Source: Sphingomonadales bacterium
GTDB taxonomy: Bacteria; Pseudomonadota; Alphaproteobacteria; Sphingomonadales; Sphingomonadaceae
Assembly: GCA_025362295.1 (NCBI GenBank)
Contig: JANYGX010000012.1
Span: 90,514 to 154,513, forward strand
DNA: 64,000 nt
Reading direction: 5' to 3'
Shown here: positions 12,130-21,673 of the stretch, piece after piece
How the letters are laid out: each line of letters begins with the position of its first letter
How positions within the stretch are numbered: the first letter of the stretch is position 1
Notes under the pieces: model-generated
What the model saw: only the letters and a program-made list of their open reading frames with translations
The model's database searches: none
Told to the model about the DNA's origin: nothing
Made by a program: the position numbers and the translations under genes

Positions 12130-12528
12130 ATGTCTCTATCTGATCCTTTGGGCGACATGCTCATGCGTATACGCAATGGCCAACAGGCCCGTAAAGACAC
12201 GATTGTTAGCCCAGCCTCAAAGCTGCGAGCCCACGTGCTTGATGTGTTGCAACGTGAAGGTTATATTCGCGGCTACAGTGAAACGGATCTTGGCCCAGGC
12301 CGCCGAGAAATTCGCATTGAGCTCAAATATTACGAAGGTGATCCGGTCATTCGCTCGATTCAGCGTGTATCAAAGCCCGGGCGCCGCTATTATTCTGGTG
12401 TCAGTGAATTGCCGCGTGTGCAAAACGGTCTTGGCATCACCATCGTTTCAACGCCAAAAGGTGTTCTGTCTGACGCGGAAGCGCGCGACCAGAATGTTGG
12501 CGGCGAAGTTTTGTGCACAGTATTTTAA
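12130..12528 (+). CDS. rpsH: 30S ribosomal protein S8
   Basis: S8 (132 residues) is a primary 16S rRNA binder and represses the spc operon in enterobacteria. It opens with [18 protein letters not shown]. The end carries the [20 protein letters not shown] segment, followed by [10 protein letters not shown] did not identify its autoregulatory mRNA site. Confidence 0.98.
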   Translation: MSLSDPLGDMLMRIRNGQQARKDTIVSPASKLRAHVLDVLQREGYIRGYSETDLGPGRREIRIELKYYEGDPVIRSIQRVSKPGRRYYSGVSELPRVQNGLGITIVSTPKGVLSDAEARDQNVGGEVLCTVF

Positions 12529-12543
12529 GGAAAGGGGTAAACA

Positions 12544-13077
12544 ATGTCACGTATTGGGAAAAAACCTGTTCCTGTTCCAGCTGGCGTCACGGCCAATCTT
12601 GCTGGCACACTGCTGTCAATCAAAGGCCCTAAGGGTGAACTGAAACTGTCGATTGCAGATGAAGTTGAGTGCACGATTGATGGTGCCGTGATTTCGATCA
12701 AACCACGTACAGATTCAAAACGTGCGCGCGCGTTTTGGGGTTTGCAGCGTACGCTTGTTTCAAACCTGGTCGTTGGTGTGACTGCCGGTTTCACCGAAAC
12801 GCTTGAAATGGTTGGTGTTGGCTACAAGGCTAACGTGCAGGGCCGTCAGCTCAATCTGGCACTGGGCTTCAGCCACGATATACCGTATCCAATGCCAGAA
12901 GGCATCGACATCAAGTGCCCGGATGCCACAACAATCGTGATCAGTGGTATGGATAAACAAAAAGTAGGGCAGGTGGCTGCCGAAATTCGTCGTTACAGAA
13001 AACCAGAGCCGTATAAAGGCAAAGGCGTCAAGTATCGCGGCGAGTTTATTTTCCGCAAAGAAGGCAAAAAGAAGTAA
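12544..13077 (+). CDS. rplF: 50S ribosomal protein L6
   Basis: L6 (177 residues) lies by the sarcin-ricin loop. The opening [15 protein letters not shown] and the C-terminal [19 protein letters not shown] are diagnostic of the family. An AAGGAAAGG site precedes the ATG. rplR starts four bases after its stop. Confidence 0.98.
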   Translation: MSRIGKKPVPVPAGVTANLAGTLLSIKGPKGELKLSIADEVECTIDGAVISIKPRTDSKRARAFWGLQRTLVSNLVVGVTAGFTETLEMVGVGYKANVQGRQLNLALGFSHDIPYPMPEGIDIKCPDATTIVISGMDKQKVGQVAAEIRRYRKPEPYKGKGVKYRGEFIFRKEGKKK

Positions 13078-13081
13078 TCCT

Positions 13082-13438
13082 ATGGGTAAAGTTCTTTCAA
13101 TGTTTGAGAAGCGCCGTCAGCGGGTCCGCACGTCGCTCAAGGCCACATCAAAAGGCCGCGTAAGGTTGTCAATTCATCGCACGTCGCAGCATATTTATGC
13201 GCAGGTTATTGATGACAGCAAAGGCGGTACGGTGGTTGCAGCATCAACGCTTGAGAAAGCTCTCAAGGGCAAAACAGGTGCAACATCTGCGGCTGCCGCC
13301 GAAGTCGGCAAACTGGTGGCGGAACGTGCCAAACAGGCGGGTATCGCAAAAGTCGTGTTTGATCGCGGCGGGTTTATTTATCATGGTCGCGTCAAAGCGC
13401 TGGCTGAAGCAGCACGCGCTGCCGGATTGGAGTTTTAA
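13082..13438 (+). CDS. rplR: 50S ribosomal protein L18
   Basis: L18 (118 residues) binds 5S rRNA with L5 and L25. The basic N-terminus with [12 protein letters not shown], the [18 protein letters not shown] strand and the [20 protein letters not shown] end are conserved. It is packed between rplF and rpsE with 2-4 base gaps. Confidence 0.97.
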   Translation: MGKVLSMFEKRRQRVRTSLKATSKGRVRLSIHRTSQHIYAQVIDDSKGGTVVAASTLEKALKGKTGATSAAAAEVGKLVAERAKQAGIAKVVFDRGGFIYHGRVKALAEAARAAGLEF

Positions 13439-13440
13439 CT

Positions 13441-14025
13441 ATGGCTCGTGAAGCAAAAAAACAGGAACCACTGCGCGCTGAAGACGGTACGGAGCTGGTT
13501 GAGAAATTGGTGCACATCAATCGTGTATCCAAGACAGTGAAGGGTGGTAAACGCTTCGGTTTTGCCGCTCTCGTGGTTGTTGGTGACACAAAGGGCCGTG
13601 TTGGTTTTGGTCATGGCAAAGCCCGGGAAGTGCCGGAAGCCATTGCCAAGGCAACCTCAGCGGCCCGCAAAACAATGATCCGTGTGGCGCTTCGGGAAGG
13701 TCGCACATTGCACCATGACAATCACGGTCACTGGGGGGCGGGCAAGGTGTTCGTGCGCTCTGCTGTGCCGGGGACCGGCATTATCGCCGGTGGCCCAATG
13801 CGTGCGGTGTTTGAAGCTTTAGGTGTGGCCGATGTGGTGACAAAATCCATGGGTTCGAATAACCCTTACAACATGGTGCGTGCAACGTTTCATGCGCTGG
13901 TTACACAGGTATCGCCGAAAATCGTTGCGGCGCGCCGCGGCAAAAAGGTAACGGATTTGATTTCACGTCGCGCCGACATGAGTGGCAAAGCTGCCGAAGT
14001 CGAAGCTGAAGCGCAAGTGGCTTAA
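13441..14025 (+). CDS. rpsE: 30S ribosomal protein S5
   Basis: S5 (194 residues) acts in decoding accuracy and mRNA unwinding. The double-stranded RNA-binding region [19 protein letters not shown] contains the residues where spectinomycin resistance arises, and reads as the normal form. [16 protein letters not shown] closes the C-terminal domain. A 25-residue acidic tail rich in Ala and Glu follows, as in many alphaproteobacteria. Confidence 0.98.
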   Translation: MAREAKKQEPLRAEDGTELVEKLVHINRVSKTVKGGKRFGFAALVVVGDTKGRVGFGHGKAREVPEAIAKATSAARKTMIRVALREGRTLHHDNHGHWGAGKVFVRSAVPGTGIIAGGPMRAVFEALGVADVVTKSMGSNNPYNMVRATFHALVTQVSPKIVAARRGKKVTDLISRRADMSGKAAEVEAEAQVA

Positions 14026-14037
14026 AGGATAAAGATC

Positions 14038-14226
14038 ATGACAACCAAGAAAATGATCAAAATTACGCAGATTGGATCACCTATCCGCAGAGCACCATCG
14101 CACGAAGCGACGCTTGTGGGTTTGGGCTTGAATAAAATGCACCGCACGGCCACTTTAGAAGATACCCCGTCAGTGCGCGGTATGGTTCGCAAAGTTGCTC
14201 ATATGGTCCGCGTGGAAGGCGAATAA
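14038..14226 (+). CDS. rpmD: 50S ribosomal protein L30
   Basis: L30 (62 residues) is a small peripheral large-subunit protein. [19 protein letters not shown] and [20 protein letters not shown] define it. rplO begins one base after the stop. Confidence 0.97.
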   Translation: MTTKKMIKITQIGSPIRRAPSHEATLVGLGLNKMHRTATLEDTPSVRGMVRKVAHMVRVEGE

Positions 14227-14227
14227 A

Positions 14228-14746
14228 ATGAAGTTGAATGAAATCAAAGATAACGACGGCGCCCATACGAGACGGATGCGCGTTGGTCGCGGCATCGGTT
14301 CTGGCAAAGGCAAGACATGCGGTCGTGGCCAAAAAGGCCAAACCTCGCGTTCGGGCGTTGCCATAAACGGTTTTGAAGGTGGCCAGATGCCACTTTACAT
14401 GCGTATTCCAAAGCGTGGCTTCAACAATATTTTCGCCAAGGATTTCGATGTGGTGAATACCGGTGCGATCCAGAAGGCGGTTGACTCAGGTAAAATCAAA
14501 GCAGGGGATGTGCTGGATCATCAGACGTTGCTTGATCATGGCCTTACTGGTAAATCGCGAGATGGTGTGCGTTTGCTCGCCAAAGGTGAATTGACGACGG
14601 CCCTCACATTCAAGGTTGAGGGCGCATCGAAGTCGGCGCTGGATATGGTCAAGAAAGCTGGCGGTACAGTTGAGCTACTGGTGGCCTTGCAATCGGCGGC
14701 TGAAAAAGCAGCTGCAAAAAAGAATAGTGTTAAAAAACGCGCATAA
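14228..14746 (+). CDS. rplO: 50S ribosomal protein L15
   Basis: L15 (172 residues) is a late assembly protein of the large subunit. I start it at the ATG at 14228 ([20 protein letters not shown]). An in-frame ATG at 14195 lies inside rpmD and adds non-family residues. The glycine-rich [19 protein letters not shown] arm is typical. A Lys/Ala-rich tail ends the protein, 22 bases before secY. Confidence 0.97.
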   Translation: MKLNEIKDNDGAHTRRMRVGRGIGSGKGKTCGRGQKGQTSRSGVAINGFEGGQMPLYMRIPKRGFNNIFAKDFDVVNTGAIQKAVDSGKIKAGDVLDHQTLLDHGLTGKSRDGVRLLAKGELTTALTFKVEGASKSALDMVKKAGGTVELLVALQSAAEKAAAKKNSVKKRA

Positions 14747-14768
14747 GCGCTAACGTTAGGTTTAGATC

Positions 14769-16121
14769 ATGGCATCAGCTGCTGAGCAACTTGCAGCGAA
14801 CTTAAACTTCGGTGCTTTTTCCAAGGCGACCGAGCTCAAGCAGCGCATCTGGTTTACCATTGGTGCGCTGATCGTGTTTCGCCTGATGACCTTTGTGCCG
14901 CTGCCAGGTATAGACGCTGCGGCATTCAAAACCTTGTTTGACAAGCAATCGCAGGGCGTGTTGGGCATGGTCAACATGTTCTCGGGTGGCGGCTTACAGC
15001 GTATGTCGATTGTCGCACTCAATATCATGCCGTACATCACGTCATCCATTATCGTGCAGCTGCTCACATCCTTGTCGCCGTCGCTGGCGGCACTGAAAAA
15101 AGAGGGTGCATCCGGCACCAAGAAAATCAATCAATACACCCGTATGGGTACGGTCGGTTTGGCATTGTTGCAAGGCTACGGTATTGCACGTGGACTCGAA
15201 AGCGCGCGTGGTGGCGTGGTTATTGATCCCGGGTTTTTCACGTTTGAATTTCCGGTGATGGTAACACTGCTGGGTGGCACCATGTTTTTGATGTGGCTGG
15301 GAGAACAAATTACCGCACGAGGTATTGGCAATGGGTCATCGCTGATCATTTTCACGGGTATTGTCGCATCGTTGCCGCACGCATTGGCGGGCATGTTTGA
15401 ACTTGGCAAGTCCGGCGAAATGTCACCAATCGTTATTCTGGCCGTGCTTGTGTTGATAGCCGCTGTCATTGTTGGTATTGTGTTTATGGAGCGTGCCCAG
15501 CGCAAGGTGACCATTCAATACCCCAAGCGTCAAGAGGGCAACAAACAGTTTCAGGGCGATACCAGCCATATGCCGCTGAAACTAAACACTGCTGGTGTTA
15601 TCCCGCCTATCTTTGCATCTTCGTTGCTGCTGATGCCGCTGTCAGTTGCAAACTTTGCCGGCGCCAACGCACCACCCTGGCTTGCTTTCATTACAACGCA
15701 TTTTCAGCATGGTAAATTTGGCTACATGCTTGGTTATATATTACTTATTGTTTTTTTCTGCTTTTTCTACACCGCTGTGGTGTTCAATCCGGAAGAAACC
15801 GCTGACAACCTCAAAAAACACGGCGGCTTTATACCCGGCATTCGTCCTGGTGCGCGCACGGCGGAATATCTCGATTTTGTGCTCACTCGCATCACGGTTA
15901 TTGGCGCTGCCTATCTCGCCACCATTTGCCTGATTCCAGAAATTTTGACCAGTCAAGCCAAGCTTCCCGGGTATCTGGGCGGCACGAGTTTGCTTATTGT
16001 GGTTTCCGTCACAATGGATACAATAGCCCAATTGCACGGTCACCTCATGGCACATCAATACGAAGGCTTAATTAAAAAGTCCAAGCTGAGAGGGGCGAAA
16101 TCAGGGAGAGGCGCTAAGTGA
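14769..16121 (+). CDS. secY: protein translocase subunit SecY
   Basis: SecY is the membrane channel of the general secretion pathway. The 450 residues contain about ten hydrophobic spans. Motifs seen are PGIDAAAF in the first periplasmic loop, NIMPYITSSIIVQLL as the plug-side helix and NPEETADNLKKHGGFIPGIRPG in the cytoplasmic loop that binds SecA. It closes the spc group as in other bacteria and overlaps adk by four bases. Confidence 0.98.
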   Translation: MASAAEQLAANLNFGAFSKATELKQRIWFTIGALIVFRLMTFVPLPGIDAAAFKTLFDKQSQGVLGMVNMFSGGGLQRMSIVALNIMPYITSSIIVQLLTSLSPSLAALKKEGASGTKKINQYTRMGTVGLALLQGYGIARGLESARGGVVIDPGFFTFEFPVMVTLLGGTMFLMWLGEQITARGIGNGSSLIIFTGIVASLPHALAGMFELGKSGEMSPIVILAVLVLIAAVIVGIVFMERAQRKVTIQYPKRQEGNKQFQGDTSHMPLKLNTAGVIPPIFASSLLLMPLSVANFAGANAPPWLAFITTHFQHGKFGYMLGYILLIVFFCFFYTAVVFNPEETADNLKKHGGFIPGIRPGARTAEYLDFVLTRITVIGAAYLATICLIPEILTSQAKLPGYLGGTSLLIVVSVTMDTIAQLHGHLMAHQYEGLIKKSKLRGAKSGRGAK

Positions 16122-16762
16122 ATATTATACTGCTTGGCCCGCCGGGGGCGGGGAAGGGCACACAAGCAGCCGAGCTAGTCATCAAGCGCGGTATGAAACA
16201 GCTTTCAACCGGTGACATGTTGCGCGCTGAACGCGCTGCCGGGACTGCTCTGGGCCATGAAGTGGAAGGCCTTATGAAAGCGGGGCTTTTGGTATCAGAT
16301 AATATCGTAACCAGGCTGATTGGCGAGGCGCTCACCAAGCCGGACACTGCCAAAGGTGTTATATTTGATGGCTATCCACGCACCGAAGCGCAAGCCAAGT
16401 CTCTTGATACACTATTGCAATCGCATGGCCGCACACTTGACAAGGTGATTGAACTCACTGTTGATGAAGATGCGCTCGTCGATCGGATTACGGGTCGTTA
16501 TTCGTGTGTCAAATGCAAAACTGGTTATCATGATCGTCACAAACCAGCAAAGATTGCTGGGGTATGTGATGTCTGCGGTTCGACAGAATTTACCCGCCGC
16601 CCTGACGATACCGAAGCTGTGGTGCGAGAGCGTCTCGCCGTTTATCGGGCCAACACAGCACCAATATTGCCATATTATGAAGCGCGAGGTTTACTGGCGC
16701 GTGTGGACGGCATGGCGGACATGGGGCATGTGAGTGAAGACATAGCGCGCTTGCTGGATTAA
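16118..16762 (+). CDS. adk: adenylate kinase with zinc-type lid
   Basis: Adenylate kinase interconverts ATP plus AMP and two ADP in the cytoplasm. The 214-residue protein starts at GTG (16118), overlapping the secY stop as GTGA. The P-loop GPPGAGKGTQA is at residues 7-17, and DGYPRTEAQA is the AMP-binding segment. The LID domain holds two CxxC pairs (CVKC near residue 129 and CDVC about 20 residues later), the structural zinc knuckle found in many Gram-positive and some alphaproteobacterial enzymes but absent in E. coli. Downstream lies a convergent gene. Confidence 0.97.
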   Translation: MNIILLGPPGAGKGTQAAELVIKRGMKQLSTGDMLRAERAAGTALGHEVEGLMKAGLLVSDNIVTRLIGEALTKPDTAKGVIFDGYPRTEAQAKSLDTLLQSHGRTLDKVIELTVDEDALVDRITGRYSCVKCKTGYHDRHKPAKIAGVCDVCGSTEFTRRPDDTEAVVRERLAVYRANTAPILPYYEARGLLARVDGMADMGHVSEDIARLLD

Positions 16763-16807
16763 GCTAAATGGCTTTATGCGCGTGCAGAATGCCAAAAACC
16801 TGATTTT

Positions 16808-18040
16808 TTACTTCATGAGCATCCGACCCGTCACGCCTTGCTCGCGGTCGACCGCCTGTTGCACAAGCCGGTGAAAAGCAAAGCGTGCTTCCATAAAATC
16901 ATTTTCATCATTGCTGGGAAAATCAGCATTCATTGCAATTACAAGTTTGCGCTTGGGATCAACAAATATTGTCTGGCCAAAATGCCCAAGCGCTGCAAAG
17001 CTGCCGTCGTCATAGGTCCACCACTGATAGCCATAGCCTCGGCCAGGCTCGCCAATATCTTTTTGCTTATGCGTCGCCGCCTCGATCCAGCCACTCGGGA
17101 GTATGGACTGGCCGTTCACCCTAGCACCATCCATAATGAACTGCCCCATGCGGGCATAATCGCCAAGTGACGCGGAAATGCAGCAACCGGCGATTTCGCG
17201 CCCGGTTGTGTCGAGCACCCAAAAACCTGGCCGTGCCATATACGGCTGCCAGATTTTTTCAGTCAGATACGTGGCCAGCGGCTTGTGGGTGGCACGCATG
17301 ACAATCACCCCAAGCAAGCCGGTCTCGCCAGTGTTATAGTGCCACAAGGTGCCAGGTGCTGCCGCACGCGGCAATTTTTTAAGGTAGGTTACAATCGGTT
17401 CCTCGCCGGGCACCAGCTTCACATGATCGAACTGGCCAACATCTGAATTCGGGTCGGCATAATTCTCGTTCCAGCGCACGCCAGAACTCATGGTGAGAAT
17501 ATGTTTAAGCGTGACGCCGTCGTAAGCGCTGCCCTTGAACTCGGGAATAATATCTGTGACTGGTTCATCTATGCTTTTGATAAAGCCATCTTTGAGCGCT
17601 GCGCCAAACAACGTCGAAGTAAAGGATTTGGCAACCGAAAAGCTTGTCCATGCGCCCTGATCGGAATAGCCTTTGGCATATTTCTCAAGCCTGACCTTGT
17701 CGTCCACCACAATCAGGGTGCCAACTGCACGCTGTGCTGTCATGAATGCGTCTATATCAAAGGCGGTGGTGCCATTTGCGGTCATAATGGCAAAACCAGG
17801 GGCATGCGCGAAAGCGTGCGGTGTAGCACTTGGGGGCATGGGATGAGATTGAACAGTCGGCAATTGCTCAAGGTGGCCAAAAGCATAATCGCGCTGTTCA
17901 ACAGTCCATTGCAGCACGTTGCGATCTTTGGGCGCGTGGGCAAGAAAGTAAAGCGTATCGCGTTTGATGTAGGCTATAGTCCCAAGGGCTATGACCGTAA
18001 TACCTAATCCCCATAACCACTTACGCATCATTTGTTCCAT
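16808..18040 (-). CDS. membrane-anchored serine hydrolase, beta-lactamase class C / 6-aminohexanoate-dimer hydrolase-like
   Basis: The 410-residue protein has an N-terminal membrane span (residues about 7-24) and a periplasmic serine-hydrolase domain of the penicillin-binding/class C fold. Ser135-Val-Ala-Lys138 is the SxxK catalytic pair, a Tyr-Asn-Thr triad element follows in LWHYNTGETGLLG, and GHFGQTIF is the HxG equivalent of KTG. Members of this family include esterases, amidases and beta-lactamases, so the substrate is not assigned and drug resistance is not implied. It lies antisense between adk and rpsM, splitting a normally continuous secY-adk-rpsM series. A start two or four residues in is also possible. 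Confidence 0.8.
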   Translation of the reverse strand: MEQMMRKWLWGLGITVIALGTIAYIKRDTLYFLAHAPKDRNVLQWTVEQRDYAFGHLEQLPTVQSHPMPPSATPHAFAHAPGFAIMTANGTTAFDIDAFMTAQRAVGTLIVVDDKVRLEKYAKGYSDQGAWTSFSVAKSFTSTLFGAALKDGFIKSIDEPVTDIIPEFKGSAYDGVTLKHILTMSSGVRWNENYADPNSDVGQFDHVKLVPGEEPIVTYLKKLPRAAAPGTLWHYNTGETGLLGVIVMRATHKPLATYLTEKIWQPYMARPGFWVLDTTGREIAGCCISASLGDYARMGQFIMDGARVNGQSILPSGWIEAATHKQKDIGEPGRGYGYQWWTYDDGSFAALGHFGQTIFVDPKRKLVIAMNADFPSNDENDFMEARFAFHRLVQQAVDREQGVTGRMLMK

Positions 18041-18134
18041 TTCTATTATTCTTATTTATGGAAACTTTAACATTGATCATCATCAGCATCAAGAACGGCA
18101 CGGCTCTATGTTGCAACGAATGCAAAAACCGCGC

Positions 18135-18162
18135 TTGACGCCGCCATTAGTGGAACTATAGT
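18135..18162 (+). promoter_or_regulatory. sigma-70 promoter for rpsM-rpsK-rpoA-rplQ
   Basis: TTGACG at 18135-18140 and TATAGT at 18157-18162 are 16 bases apart, one of the best matches in the window. It points toward rpsM and gives a leader of about 135 bases. The antisense hydrolase gene upstream would otherwise cut these genes off from the spc operon promoter, so a dedicated promoter is expected. Confidence 0.6.
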
Positions 18163-18236
18163 TTCTTTCTTCAGCGATTCGGATGTAGCCGCTTTGCAGC
18201 GTATAGGAAACTATTCGCCGTAAGGGGGTAGATTTT

Positions 18237-18275
18237 ATGAATAAGCTTAATAATCAGGTATTTCAGGTAGTTTAG
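18237..18275 (+). other. possible 12-codon leader reading frame before rpsM
   Basis: An ATG at 18237 follows AAGGGGG (18222-18228) at good spacing and reads MNKLNNQVFQVV before TAG. It lies within the predicted leader of the rpsM transcript. No attenuator hairpin with a T-run was seen after it. It may be chance. Confidence 0.2.
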
Positions 18276-18306
18276 AGACTGAAACTTGATAACAGGAGAA
18301 TAAAGC

Positions 18307-18675
18307 GTGGCGCGTATTGCAGGTGTAAACATACCGACCAACAAGCGAGTTGAGATCAGTTTAACCTATATTTATGGTATTGGCCGCACCAAAGCCAAGC
18401 AAATCTGCGAGAAGCTCAAGTTTCCCCCAGATCGTCGTGTGCAAAACTTGACCGATTCGGAAGTGCTGCAGATTCGTGAAATGATTGATGCTGAATATAA
18501 GGTTGAAGGCGATCTTCGCCGCGAAGTTTCCATGAACATCAAACGCCTGATGGATTTGGCCTGTTACAGGGGTCTGCGTCATCGCAAAGGCCTGCCTGTA
18601 CGCGGTCAGCGCACCCACACAAACGCTCGCACCCGCAAGGGCAAAGCCAAGCCGATTGCTGGCAAGAAAAAATAA
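18307..18675 (+). CDS. rpsM: 30S ribosomal protein S13
   Basis: S13 (122 residues) contacts the P-site tRNA and bridges the subunits. Translation starts at GTG (18307) with ACAGGAG upstream. [21 protein letters not shown] opens it, and the basic [22 protein letters not shown] tail reaches the decoding site. It starts the alpha group; rpsK follows after 30 bases. Confidence 0.98.
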   Translation: MARIAGVNIPTNKRVEISLTYIYGIGRTKAKQICEKLKFPPDRRVQNLTDSEVLQIREMIDAEYKVEGDLRREVSMNIKRLMDLACYRGLRHRKGLPVRGQRTHTNARTRKGKAKPIAGKKK

Positions 18676-18705
18676 GCTCACTTTTTCGAGAGACTGGACC
18701 AAGCT

Positions 18706-19095
18706 ATGGCTAAAGAACCTGCCCGCGTAAAAAAACGTGAGCGTAAAAATATATCAAGTGGTACAGCGCATGTGAATGCGTCTTTCAATAACACGGTGGT
18801 TACAATCACTGACGCGCAAGGGAACACCATTTCTTGGTCGTCCTCTGGCACGATGGGTTTTAAAGGGTCACGAAAATCAACCCCTTATGCGGCCCAGATG
18901 GCGGCTGAAGATGCCGGCAAAAAGGCCCAGGAGCATGGGATGAAAACCCTTGAGGTTGAAGTGAAGGGGCCCGGTTCAGGTCGTGAGTCTGCACTGCGCG
19001 CTTTGCAGTCGGTGGGGATGACAATCACATCCATTCGCGATGTGACCTCGATACCACACAACGGTTGTCGCCCGCCGAAGCGCCGCAGGGTTTGA
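18706..19095 (+). CDS. rpsK: 30S ribosomal protein S11
   Basis: S11 (129 residues) lies on the platform of the small subunit. The motif [18 protein letters not shown], the [18 protein letters not shown] helix and the [18 protein letters not shown] end are conserved. The 113-base gap after it, before rpoA, contains a TATAAT-like hexamer at 19157-19162 without a clear -35. rpsD is absent here, as in other alphaproteobacteria. Confidence 0.98.
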   Translation: MAKEPARVKKRERKNISSGTAHVNASFNNTVVTITDAQGNTISWSSSGTMGFKGSRKSTPYAAQMAAEDAGKKAQEHGMKTLEVEVKGPGSGRESALRALQSVGMTITSIRDVTSIPHNGCRPPKRRRV

Positions 19096-19208
19096 TGATC
19101 GTTTAACTTTATATATTCGGGCCGGGGCAACCTACCCATATTTTTTTCACTTGCCGTATAATCTGCGGTATTTATCGCTAGAGCCAAACACGTCTGGAGC
19201 CAAACCGC

Positions 19209-20234
19209 ATGACGAATGTGATCGCCAAAAACTGGCAAAACCTTATTAAACCAACGCATCTTGAGAAAAAGAGTGTCGCAGAAAGCAGCCGCCGGGGCAC
19301 ATTCATTGCTGAGCCGCTGGAGCGCGGCTTTGGTATGACGCTCGGCAACAGCTTGCGCCGCGTATTGCTGTCATCCTTGCAGGGCGCTGCGGTAACAGCG
19401 CTTAAAATAGAAGGTGTGCTGCATGAATTTTCATCAATCGCGGGTGTGCGCGAAGATGTGACGGACATCGTGCTCAACGTCAAGCAGCTTGCCATCCGCA
19501 TGACTGCGGAGGGCACAAAGCGCCTCCACTTGACCGGCACTGGCCCTGGTGAAGTGCGTGCTGGCCAAATCACGGCCATTGCCGGTGTCGATATCATGAA
19601 CCCAGACCTGATTATTTGCACGCTCGATCAAGGGGCGACGTTGAATATGGACCTCACGGTTCAAAATGGTAAAGGCTATGTGCCAGCTTCGGAAAACCGC
19701 CCGGCAGATGCACCGGTGGGCCTGATCCCGATTGACGCCCTATATTCACCAGTGCGTCAGGTATCCTACAAGGTTGAAGCTGCACGTGCTGGCGAAAAGC
19801 TGGATTATGATAAGCTTACCATGACAATTGAGACCGATGGCACCATAACGCCGGATGATTCACTGGCCTATGCAGCGCGAATTTTGCAAGATCAGCTGCA
19901 ATTGTTTGTGAATTTTGACGAACCGCGCGTAGCTGTCGCGCACACGGAAGAAGATGGCCCCGCCTTTAACAAATTCCTGCTCAAGAAGGTTGATGAACTT
20001 GAACTGTCAGTGCGGTCTGCCAATTGCCTCAAGAATGATAATATCATTTACATTGGTGATCTGGTGCAAAAATCAGAAGCTGAAATGTTGCGTACGCCAA
20101 ATTTTGGTCGCAAGTCGCTGAACGAAATTAAAGAGGTGCTGGCATCAATGGGTTTACGTCTGGGTATGGAGATTCCCGGCTGGCCGCCTGAGAATATTGA
20201 AGATTTGGCTAAAAAAATGGAAGCCGATTACTAA
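19209..20234 (+). CDS. rpoA: RNA polymerase alpha subunit
   Basis: The alpha subunit (341 residues) nucleates RNA polymerase assembly and contacts UP elements and activators. The N-terminal dimerisation domain has [27 protein letters not shown]. The C-terminal domain, after a linker near residues 235-250, has the [15 protein letters not shown] and [15 protein letters not shown] helix-hairpin-helix. It is encoded between rpsK and rplQ as usual. Confidence 0.99.
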   Translation: MTNVIAKNWQNLIKPTHLEKKSVAESSRRGTFIAEPLERGFGMTLGNSLRRVLLSSLQGAAVTALKIEGVLHEFSSIAGVREDVTDIVLNVKQLAIRMTAEGTKRLHLTGTGPGEVRAGQITAIAGVDIMNPDLIICTLDQGATLNMDLTVQNGKGYVPASENRPADAPVGLIPIDALYSPVRQVSYKVEAARAGEKLDYDKLTMTIETDGTITPDDSLAYAARILQDQLQLFVNFDEPRVAVAHTEEDGPAFNKFLLKKVDELELSVRSANCLKNDNIIYIGDLVQKSEAEMLRTPNFGRKSLNEIKEVLASMGLRLGMEIPGWPPENIEDLAKKMEADY

Positions 20235-20322
20235 AGCACTTTTATGCTTTCGGTTTTGGCATGCTGCCTGAACCTGGTCTGGGGTACCTGATACGGCCCC
20301 CTAACGAACGGAGAATACGAAC

Positions 20323-20742
20323 ATGAGACATGGTTTTGGCCATCGCAAATTGGGCCGCACTACGGAGCATCGCACAGCCATGTTCCGCAACATGGCAACC
20401 TCACTCATCAAGCATGAGCAAATCAAAACCACCTTGCCAAAAGCCAAAGAGCTTCGTCCCTATGTGGAAAAGCTGGTGACGCTGGCAAAAAAAGGCGGCC
20501 TCTCAAACCGCCGCATCGCTATAAGCCGTATGGGTGAATCCGTGCAGGTGGCAAAATTGTTTGATATTATCGGCCCGCGCTATAAAGCCCGCAGCGGTGG
20601 TTACATCCGCGTGCTGAAAGCCGGTTTTCGTCGTGATGACGCTGCTGCCATGGCAATTATCGAGTTTGTAGACCGCGACGTTTCTGCCAAGGGACTTGAT
20701 AGTGGTCCGGTTGTCGCTGGCACGGATGATGATGCAAGTTAG
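20323..20742 (+). CDS. rplQ: 50S ribosomal protein L17
   Basis: L17 (139 residues) is a peripheral protein near the tunnel exit. [20 protein letters not shown] and the [23 protein letters not shown] segment are diagnostic. It ends the ribosomal series. A short AGAAAG/CTTTCT palindrome spans its stop codon, but no T-run follows, so a terminator is not evident. Confidence 0.98.
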   Translation: MRHGFGHRKLGRTTEHRTAMFRNMATSLIKHEQIKTTLPKAKELRPYVEKLVTLAKKGGLSNRRIAISRMGESVQVAKLFDIIGPRYKARSGGYIRVLKAGFRRDDAAAMAIIEFVDRDVSAKGLDSGPVVAGTDDDAS

Positions 20743-20779
20743 AAAGACTTTCTGAACGTCAACCCATTGGGCTTAGCGC

Positions 20780-21652
20780 ATGAAACCCAAGATCAGTGTT
20801 ATAATCCCGCATTATAACGATATCGCTGCCTTGTCAGTGTGCTTGAATTCTTTGTCGCAACAATTATACCCTCGTGATGATTTTGAAATTATCGTTGGGG
20901 ACAATGCATCGCCTTTAGAACGCCGTGTCCTGGAGGATGTTGTGCTCCCGCATGCGGCTTTGGTGATTGTCACAGAACGCGGGGCCGGGCCGGCACGAAA
21001 CGGCGCTGCGGCGCATGCCAAGGGCGAGATACTTGCTTTCACTGATTCCGATTGTCGGCCATGCAAGGCGTGGCTTACTGAGGGCGTCGCCATGCTTGAC
21101 ACAACCAGTTTTGTTGGCGGCAGTGTTCAGGTTCCGATTGATAACCCTGGCCAGATGTCAGGCGCGGAAGCGTTTGAGGCTTTATTTGCGTTCAATCAGA
21201 AAGATTACATTGAGCGTAAGGGCTTCACCGGTACCGGCAATTTATTTGTTCACCGACATAATTTCGAACGTATTGGCGGCTTTTGCGTTGGCAAATCAGA
21301 AGATAATGAGTGGAGTTATCGAGCTATAGCAGCAGGGTTGAAAATAAAGTACGCTCCAAATGCGTGTGTTACGCACCCTGCTCGGCGTAACTGGCAAGAA
21401 CTGCACCAGAAATGGGAGCGTATTGCACGCGAAAACTATCTCCTCATCTCTGAACAGCGCCACGGCAAGTTAAAATGGCTTTTGCGCACTTGGGCCATGC
21501 CGCTCTCGGCGCTTGCTCACACACCGCGCGTTCTAAAAAGTAACATACTGTCGCCTGGCGAAAAGCGTCGTGCGCTGACAACGCTTTATAAACTTCGCTT
21601 ATGGCGCTTTATGGAAGGCCACAGACTTCTGCTGTCGGGTAGTAAAATATAA
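20780..21652 (+). CDS. family 2 glycosyltransferase
   Basis: A 290-residue GT-A fold transferase that would move a sugar from a nucleotide donor to an unknown acceptor. The opening KISVIIPHYNDIAALSVCLNSL is the donor-binding fold, and FTDSDCRP near residue 93 holds the Asp-x-Asp metal-binding motif. A GGF and a SEDNEWSYRA segment match the acceptor-side ED motif. No membrane span of note. It follows rplQ by 37 bases in the same direction, without a visible terminator, and converges on ppc. The acceptor and pathway cannot be told from this window. Confidence 0.8.
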   Translation: MKPKISVIIPHYNDIAALSVCLNSLSQQLYPRDDFEIIVGDNASPLERRVLEDVVLPHAALVIVTERGAGPARNGAAAHAKGEILAFTDSDCRPCKAWLTEGVAMLDTTSFVGGSVQVPIDNPGQMSGAEAFEALFAFNQKDYIERKGFTGTGNLFVHRHNFERIGGFCVGKSEDNEWSYRAIAAGLKIKYAPNACVTHPARRNWQELHQKWERIARENYLLISEQRHGKLKWLLRTWAMPLSALAHTPRVLKSNILSPGEKRRALTTLYKLRLWRFMEGHRLLLSGSKI

Positions 21653-21673
21653 CGAAATATATTTTGAAAATCT

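Noticed and set aside
16763..16807. Terminator between adk and the convergent hydrolase
   Set aside because: A short T-run is present but I could not find a stable stem in front of it.
16808..18040. Calling the hydrolase a beta-lactamase resistance gene
   Set aside because: The SxxK fold is shared by esterases, peptidases and amidases; nothing in the sequence shows drug hydrolysis.
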